From Candidatus Stahliibacteriota bacterium (lineage in GTDB: Bacteria > Hydrothermota > Tepidihabitantia > B3-TA06): a DNA stretch of 9,939 nucleotides. The position numbers and the translations under genes were made by a program. Shown here in pieces: positions 6,126-9,939 of this stretch. Position 1 is the first letter of the stretch, and each line of letters opens with the position of its first letter. The notes under the pieces are model-generated. The model was given only the letters and a program-made list of their open reading frames with translations. It ran no database searches and was not told the DNA's origin. The stretch is taken from NCBI GenBank assembly GCA_030592225.1, contig JAUVJT010000071.1, positions 1-9,939 of the forward strand. Direction: 5' to 3'.

Positions 6126-7185
6126 GCTGAAAGCAAAGATGAAGAGGAAAGGGCTTGACGCACTCCTGGTGACCGATTTGCGCAACGTCCGCTACCTTTC
6201 AGGGTTCACAGGCTCGAGCGCCGCGCTTTTTGTGGGCAGACGTACGCATTTCTTTACCGATTTCCGCTACCAGGAGCAGTCCAGGAAAGAGGTGAGCGCC
6301 AAGGCAATAATCCATATCACCACCAAGGGAGCGGCGGCGGAGCTGGTCTTGCTGCCGGAGCTTAAACAGATCACAAAGATTGGATATGAGGGCGTTCACC
6401 TGACCTGTTCTTTGCTGGAAAATCTCAAAAAGAAGCTGAGCAAGGCGGGTAAATTCAAGTGGGTATCTACTGCGAACATGGTGGAGGATATGCGGGTAGT
6501 CAAGGAAGCCGAGGAGATTGCGCTTATTGCCAGGGCCGCGTCCATAACCGACAAGGTGTTTGCCGAGATTCTTCCTTTAATCAAACCCGGCGTAAGCGAG
6601 ATGGACCTCTCAGCCGAAATAATCTACCGGTTCATGCGCTATACCGGTTTGCCCCCGGCGTTCTCCACAATAGTCGCTTCCGGTCCCAACAGCGCCATGC
6701 CTCATGCCAGGCCTACCAAACGCAAGCTGCGCAAGGGCGATTTCCTCACCTTCGACATGGGCTGCCAGTGGAAAGGGTATGCCAGTGATTTCACCCGCAC
6801 CGTGGTGATAGGCAAGGCCACAAAGAAGCACACGGAAATTTACAATGTAGTCCTCCAGGCGCAACAGCGCGCTATTAAGGGCATCCGCGCAAACATCTCG
6901 GTCAAAACTGCAGACGCTCTGGCGAGGGACTACATCACGGAAAAAGGCTACGGCGAGTATTTCGGGCACAGCCTGGGTCACGGCGTGGGGCTGAACGTGC
7001 ACGAGGCCCCGCGGCTGGCAGCGCTGGGCAACGGGAAGATAAAGTCAGGCTCGGTGGTTACGGTGGAACCCGGCATCTACCTGCCCGGATGGGGCGGAGT
7101 GAGGATTGAAGATCTGGTGGTGGTTACCGCTCAAGGCGTCAAGATTCTTTCAAAATCGCCGCGTAATAAGTTGGTTGAACTCTAG
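6106..7185 (+). CDS. Xaa-Pro aminopeptidase/dipeptidase, M24B metallopeptidase
   Basis: This 359-residue cytoplasmic enzyme removes N-terminal residues preceding proline from peptides, using a two-metal centre. Residues 1 to about 125 form the creatinase-type N-terminal domain (DALLVTDLRNVRYLSGFTGS). Residues about 130-355 form the pita-bread catalytic domain. All five metal ligands are visible: Asp217 (FDMG), Asp228 (ASDFTRT), His292 (GHGVGLNVHE), Glu321 (VEPGIY) and Glu335 (VRIEDL). His200 (MPHARP) and His299 are the conserved catalytic histidines. Length is normal for short YqhT/PepQ-like members. GGAGG (6092-6096) supports the ATG at 6106, which lies inside the end of the preceding gene. 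accB follows after 12 bp. In many bacteria a gene of this family sits beside efp and accBC; here efp is absent from between them. Whether it prefers dipeptides or longer peptides cannot be told from sequence, so I give no symbol. Confidence 0.95.
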   Translation: MEQRLRKLKAKMKRKGLDALLVTDLRNVRYLSGFTGSSAALFVGRRTHFFTDFRYQEQSRKEVSAKAIIHITTKGAAAELVLLPELKQITKIGYEGVHLTCSLLENLKKKLSKAGKFKWVSTANMVEDMRVVKEAEEIALIARAASITDKVFAEILPLIKPGVSEMDLSAEIIYRFMRYTGLPPAFSTIVASGPNSAMPHARPTKRKLRKGDFLTFDMGCQWKGYASDFTRTVVIGKATKKHTEIYNVVLQAQQRAIKGIRANISVKTADALARDYITEKGYGEYFGHSLGHGVGLNVHEAPRLAALGNGKIKSGSVVTVEPGIYLPGWGGVRIEDLVVVTAQGVKILSKSPRNKLVEL

Positions 7186-7197
7186 CAAGGAGATTCC

Positions 7198-7650
7198 ATG
7201 AAGCCCGATATCGCATTTATCGAAAAGCTGGTCGAGCTCTTCAGTAAGAACGACATGGGGGAGTTGGAGGTGCAATTTAACCGAAACAAGTGGGTGCGCA
7301 TAAGCAAGGTCGCCGGAGGAGTTGCCGTCCAGTCAGCTCCCGTAACACCCGCAATCCCTGCGATAGAAACCGAGGAAGGCAAACCTGAAAAACCTGCGCG
7401 TCCGGCAAACCTGGTTGCGGTCAAGTCGCCCATGATAGGCACCTTCTACCGCGCTCCCGCTCCTGACGCCCCGACCTACGTCGAGGTTGGCGATACGGTT
7501 AAGCCGGGCACGGTGGTGTGCATAGTGGAGGCGATGAAGCTCATGAACGAGATAGAGGCCGAGTCCTCGGGCAAGATAGTCGAAATCCTGGTTGATAATG
7601 AGTCCCCGGTGGAGTATGGGCAGGAGATGTTCCTGATAGAACCGAGCTAG
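7198..7650 (+). CDS. accB: Biotin carboxyl carrier protein of acetyl-CoA carboxylase
   Basis: This 150-residue protein carries biotin between the carboxylase and carboxyltransferase centres of acetyl-CoA carboxylase, the committing step of fatty acid synthesis. The N-terminal helix region (1-40, FIEKLVELFSKNDMGELEV) is typical of BCCP. A Pro/Ala/Glu-rich linker runs from about 44 to 72, and the biotinyl domain from about 73 to 149. Lys114 in EAMKLMNEI is the biotin attachment site, and SPMIGTFYRAPAPDAP (77-92) is the thumb-containing segment characteristic of bacterial BCCP. AAGGAG (7187-7192) precedes ATG 7198. accC begins three bases after the stop codon, so the two are made together. Confidence 0.97.
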   Translation: MKPDIAFIEKLVELFSKNDMGELEVQFNRNKWVRISKVAGGVAVQSAPVTPAIPAIETEEGKPEKPARPANLVAVKSPMIGTFYRAPAPDAPTYVEVGDTVKPGTVVCIVEAMKLMNEIEAESSGKIVEILVDNESPVEYGQEMFLIEPS

Positions 7651-7653
7651 GCC

Positions 7654-9012
7654 ATGTTCACCAAGGTTCTTGTAGCCAATCGGGGGGAAATAGCGGTTCG
7701 CATCATCAGGGCGTGCAAGGAGTTGGGTGTTGACACGGTTGCGGTTTACTCCGAGGGCGACGCCGACGCTCTGCACGCCCGACTGGCCGACGAGGCGGTA
7801 TGCATCGGCCCGGCGCTCTCTGCCGAAAGCTATCTCAAGGTGACCCATCTCATAAGCGCTGCCGAGGTCTCCGGTTGCGAGGCCATTCACCCAGGGTATG
7901 GATTTCTTGCCGAGAACGCTGCGTTCGCCCGGATGGTCTCGGAATCCGGTCTTGTATTCATCGGTCCCACACCGGACAACATCAACAAGATGGGCAACAA
8001 GAGTTTGGCCAAGGTCACCATGCGTGCCGCGGGTGTGTCCGTTATCCCCGGCTCCAAGAAGGATCTGACCGGTCTTCCCGAGGCGCGCAAGCTGGCTGCC
8101 GAGTACGGCTACCCGGTGCTGGTCAAGGCGGCGGCGGGCGGAGGAGGCAAGGGGATGCGGCTGGCGCACGACGAAAAGGAGCTTGAAACCGGCTACAAGA
8201 TGGCCAAGGCCGAGTCAAAGGCCGCGTTCGGCGACGATAGGCTCTATTTGGAAAAATACATCGAAAGACCGCGCCACATTGAGATTCAGATCATGGCCGA
8301 CAACTACGGCAAGACCGTGCATCTGGGTGAACGCGAGTGCTCCATCCAGCGCCGTCACCAAAAGCTCATCGAGGAATCACCCTCCCCTGCCGTCAACGAA
8401 GCCTTGCGCAAAAAGATGGGCGCTGCCGCAGTGTCGGCGGCCAAAACCATCGGCTACCGGGGCGCGGGAACGGTGGAGTTTCTGCTCGACCCGAAAGGCG
8501 ACTTCTTTTTCATGGAGATGAACACCCGAATCCAGGTTGAGCATCCGGTTACCGAGATGGTTTCAGGCTACGACCTGCTCAAGGAACAAATCAAGGTGGC
8601 CGCTGGCTCCAAACTCTCCATCCGCCGCGACGTGAACAAGCCCAACGGACATTCCATCGAGTGTCGCATCAACGCCGAGGACCCGGACCGCGACTTTATG
8701 CCCACCCCGGGCAAAATTAGCTTCCTTCATCTTCCCGGCGGCCCGGGCATCCGCGTAGACTCACACATATTTGCCGGCTACGTTGTCCCGCAGTATTACG
8801 ACTCGCTTATCGCCAAGATTATCTCGCACGGGCGAACCCGGGGCGAGGCCATAGACCGCATGCGCCGCGGGCTTGAAGAGTTCTACATCGAGGGTGTCAA
8901 AACCACCATACCGTTCCATCTTAAAGTCTTAGCCGACCCCGAGTTCATCGCCGGTAACCTGCACACCGGCTTCATCCCCGAGATGGCCGAGCGGCTCAAG
9001 GCAAAGAAGTAA
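7654..9012 (+). CDS. accC: Biotin carboxylase subunit of acetyl-CoA carboxylase
   Basis: This 452-residue ATP-grasp enzyme carboxylates the biotin on AccB using ATP and bicarbonate. The N-terminal domain opens with FTKVLVANRGEIAVRIIRAC and carries IHPGYGFLAEN (79-88). The ATP-grasp part has Lys116, Lys158, the glycine-rich loop AGGGGKGM (161-168), His208, Glu275, and MEMNTRIQVEHPVTE with Glu288, Asn290 and Arg292. Arg338 (ECRINAED) is also in place. These match the known catalytic positions of E. coli AccC, so the enzyme should be active. Its length is normal. It starts three bases after accB with only a poor ribosome-binding site, suggesting coupling. The carboxyltransferase genes accA and accD are not in the window. 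A hairpin at 9040 follows the stop. A pyruvate or other acyl-CoA carboxylase role is possible, but the short BCCP partner favours acetyl-CoA carboxylase. Confidence 0.97.
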   Translation: MFTKVLVANRGEIAVRIIRACKELGVDTVAVYSEGDADALHARLADEAVCIGPALSAESYLKVTHLISAAEVSGCEAIHPGYGFLAENAAFARMVSESGLVFIGPTPDNINKMGNKSLAKVTMRAAGVSVIPGSKKDLTGLPEARKLAAEYGYPVLVKAAAGGGGKGMRLAHDEKELETGYKMAKAESKAAFGDDRLYLEKYIERPRHIEIQIMADNYGKTVHLGERECSIQRRHQKLIEESPSPAVNEALRKKMGAAAVSAAKTIGYRGAGTVEFLLDPKGDFFFMEMNTRIQVEHPVTEMVSGYDLLKEQIKVAAGSKLSIRRDVNKPNGHSIECRINAEDPDRDFMPTPGKISFLHLPGGPGIRVDSHIFAGYVVPQYYDSLIAKIISHGRTRGEAIDRMRRGLEEFYIEGVKTTIPFHLKVLADPEFIAGNLHTGFIPEMAERLKAKK

Positions 9013-9039
9013 CCCTCCAGAAATCAGAAATTAATAAGA

Positions 9040-9059
9040 AGCGCCCCGTAAGGGGCGCT
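9040..9059 (+). terminator. Hairpin terminator after accC
   Basis: AGCGCCCC (9040-9047) and GGGGCGCT (9052-9059) form a perfect 8-bp stem with a GTAA tetraloop, 27 bp after the accC stop. The tail (ATTGATTTACC) is only partly T-rich, so efficiency is uncertain. The CCCC-GTA(A)-GGGG core resembles hairpin 2 of the repeat at 5461-5471. Confidence 0.6.
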
Positions 9060-9078
9060 ATTGATTTACCTGTTCATC

Positions 9079-9106
9079 TTGACAAGGAAGGTAAAAAGGG
9101 TATTAT
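9079..9106 (+). promoter_or_regulatory. tcmP: Upstream promoter (P1) of the tcmP fragment
   Basis: TTGACA (9079-9084), a 16-bp spacer and TATTAT (9101-9106) are close to consensus. Transcription would start near 9113, giving a leader of about 70 nt. Confidence 0.65.
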
Positions 9107-9136
9107 TTTGATATGAGTCAGAAACTTGCGTAGGGC

Positions 9137-9164
9137 TTGACACGTAAACAGATGTGGTTACAAT
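9137..9164 (+). promoter_or_regulatory. tcmP: Downstream promoter (P2) of the tcmP fragment
   Basis: TTGACA (9137-9142), a 16-bp spacer and TACAAT (9159-9164) form a second near-consensus promoter 58 bp after the first. Its start would fall near 9171, leaving only about 10 nt before ATG 9182, with GAGG at the very 5' end. Confidence 0.65.
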
Positions 9165-9181
9165 TATGAAGAGGCGATTTT

Positions 9182-9739
9182 ATGAGTACCCATGATTTTT
9201 TCGACAAGCGAGGAGAACAATCTGAGATCAAAGCCAGAATCGTGGCGAAATACTTTAAGGTTTGGGCAGAAATAGTAATACCTTCGGTAAAGAAACGCGA
9301 CAAGCGAATTGCGTATATTGATCTTTACGCTGGACCGGGACGTTATGATGATGGTTCTAAGTCAACGCCCCTTAAAATTTTAGAGACGGCGATAGAGAGC
9401 AACGATATAAGAAATATGTTAGTATCGCTTTTTAACGACAAGGACGATAGACATGTAAATTCACTGGAGAATGCGATAAAATCCCTACCAGGGATTGAAA
9501 CTCTCGAATACGAACCCAAATTGTATAATGTGGAAGTAGGTGAAGAAATCGTCAAGATGTTTGAGGAGATGAGGTTTGTACCTACTTTTTTCTTTATCGA
9601 CCCGTGGGGTTACAAGGGGTTATATTTGAGTTTGATTAAATCCGCACTTAAGGATTGGGGTTGTGATTGTGTGTTTTTCTTTAACTATAATCGTATTAAT
9701 TCAGGGCTAAATAATAGTAAGGCCTACATTCAACGTTGA
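9182..9739 (+). CDS. tcmP: TcmP-family protein (three-Cys-motif partner), truncated by an IS30-type insertion
   Basis: This open frame of 185 codons keeps the N-terminal part of the TcmP family, which has a Rossmann-like, methyltransferase-related fold and is named for genomic pairing with three-Cys-motif (phage Gp37/Gp68-type) proteins. Visible motifs are YIDLYAGPGRY (45-55, like the SAM-binding loop), SLFNDKDD (82-89), FFFIDPWGYKGL (136-147) and FFFNYNRINSGLNN (165-178). Family members usually run on well past this last motif. Here the frame enters the end of an IS30-family element at about residue 178-180 and stops at TGA 9737-9739 inside it. GAGG (9171-9174) and two promoters precede ATG 9182. 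The gene is visibly richer in A+T than the operon before it, which points to transfer. The activity of the family is not firmly known, and this fragment is probably inactive. No three-Cys-motif gene is visible upstream; it may lie beyond the window. Confidence 0.8.
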   Translation: MSTHDFFDKRGEQSEIKARIVAKYFKVWAEIVIPSVKKRDKRIAYIDLYAGPGRYDDGSKSTPLKILETAIESNDIRNMLVSLFNDKDDRHVNSLENAIKSLPGIETLEYEPKLYNVEVGEEIVKMFEEMRFVPTFFFIDPWGYKGLYLSLIKSALKDWGCDCVFFFNYNRINSGLNNSKAYIQR

Positions 9740-9939
9740 AGTGCAACACTAAGGTTAGCGACTTCGAGGGGTGTTTTGAAGCCCAGGCACTTCCTGGGTC
9801 TGTTATTAAGCCATGACTCTATCAACCTGATATCCTCGTCACTGATTATAGCGAAGTCAGTCTTCTTTGGCAAGTATTGCCTGATGAGTCCGTTGGTGTT
9901 CTCGTTGGTGCCGCGCTGCCACGAAGAGTAAGGATCGCA
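9723..9939 (-). mobile_element. IS30-family insertion sequence, transposase-3' end only
   Basis: The inner end of an IS30-type element enters from the right edge. Its outer terminus is probably near 9723, where CTACATTCAACG begins and GTGCAACAC (9741-9749) follows. The ATTCAA and GCAACA blocks resemble IS30-type terminal inverted repeats as I recall them. The exact boundary and target duplication cannot be fixed, because the other end is outside the window. Its insertion breaks the tcmP gene. Confidence 0.75.
9730..9939 (-). CDS. IS30-family transposase, C-terminal 69 residues (partial)
   Basis: The frame is open from the window edge to TGA 9732-9730. It begins CDPYSSWQRGTNENTNGLIR, whose GTNENTNGLIRQYLPK block is the signature of IS30 transposases. 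The Glu in NEN (codon 9903-9901) is the third acidic residue of the DDE catalytic triad. It continues through INNRPRK-type sequence (here LNNRPRKCLGFKTPLEV), another family hallmark, to the end VALQR. The first two catalytic aspartates and the N-terminal helix-turn-helix must lie beyond base 9939. The stop codon sits inside the terminal repeat, as is common in the family. The visible part shows no frameshift, so the copy may be intact. Confidence 0.93.
   Translation of the reverse strand, partial: CDPYSSWQRGTNENTNGLIRQYLPKKTDFAIISDEDIRLIESWLNNRPRKCLGFKTPLEVANLSVALQR

Noticed and set aside
7333..8169. Long open frame on the minus strand across accB and accC
   Set aside because: It is antisense to two clearly conserved genes, has no family resemblance and no ribosome-binding site. 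It arises from the GC-rich codon pattern of accBC.
9113..9133. Six-residue frame (MSQKLA) between the two tcmP promoters
   Set aside because: It is very short, has no ribosome-binding site and shows no overlap with tcmP, so there is no evidence that it is translated.

Overview
The window looks like bacterial chromosome of moderately high GC, except for an AT-richer right end. The phylum is an inference. Two secreted proteases end in a beta-sandwich C-terminal domain of the FlgD-Ig/type IX sorting kind. That domain is common in the Fibrobacteres-Chlorobi-Bacteroidetes supergroup and related uncultivated lineages (WOR-3 and similar). Nothing here fixes the taxon.

Layout. Bases 1-5220 are read on the minus strand. 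From right to left they hold a C25 (gingipain-like) cysteine protease (5217-3616), a subtilisin-family serine protease (3491-1995), and a two-gene unit of a TPR protein (1714-581) plus a small exported protein with an acyl-carrier-protein-like sequence (551-249). That unit closes with a strong hairpin/T-tract terminator (about 138-91). Each protease and the TPR unit has its own good sigma70-type promoter.

Bases 5218-5555 are a divergent intergenic region. It holds the C25 promoter, two tandem copies of a hairpin-bearing repeat (5322-5474), a promoter for the rightward operon, and three tandem 16-bp repeats that run into the first start codon.

Bases 5556-9012 form a tight rightward operon: TPR protein, M24B Xaa-Pro peptidase, accB (biotin carboxyl carrier) and accC (biotin carboxylase). 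AccB and AccC make the biotin-carboxylase half of acetyl-CoA carboxylase, the first step of fatty acid synthesis. A GC-rich hairpin at 9040-9059 probably ends the operon.

Bases 9060-9939 look acquired. Two tandem promoters precede a TcmP-family gene (three-Cys-motif partner, methyltransferase-like fold). It is cut short at about residue 178-180 by the end of an IS30-family element, whose transposase C-terminus reads inward on the minus strand from the window edge.

Most notable for follow-up: the exported, cysteine-rich ACP-like protein; the 5322-5474 repeat, whose two copies show a compensatory base-pair change; and the triplicated start-codon region at 5519-5566, with a possibly leaderless mini-ORF whose stop overlaps the operon's first start. 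I found no tRNA, rRNA or CRISPR array. No complete new defence or metabolic system is demonstrable from this window alone.
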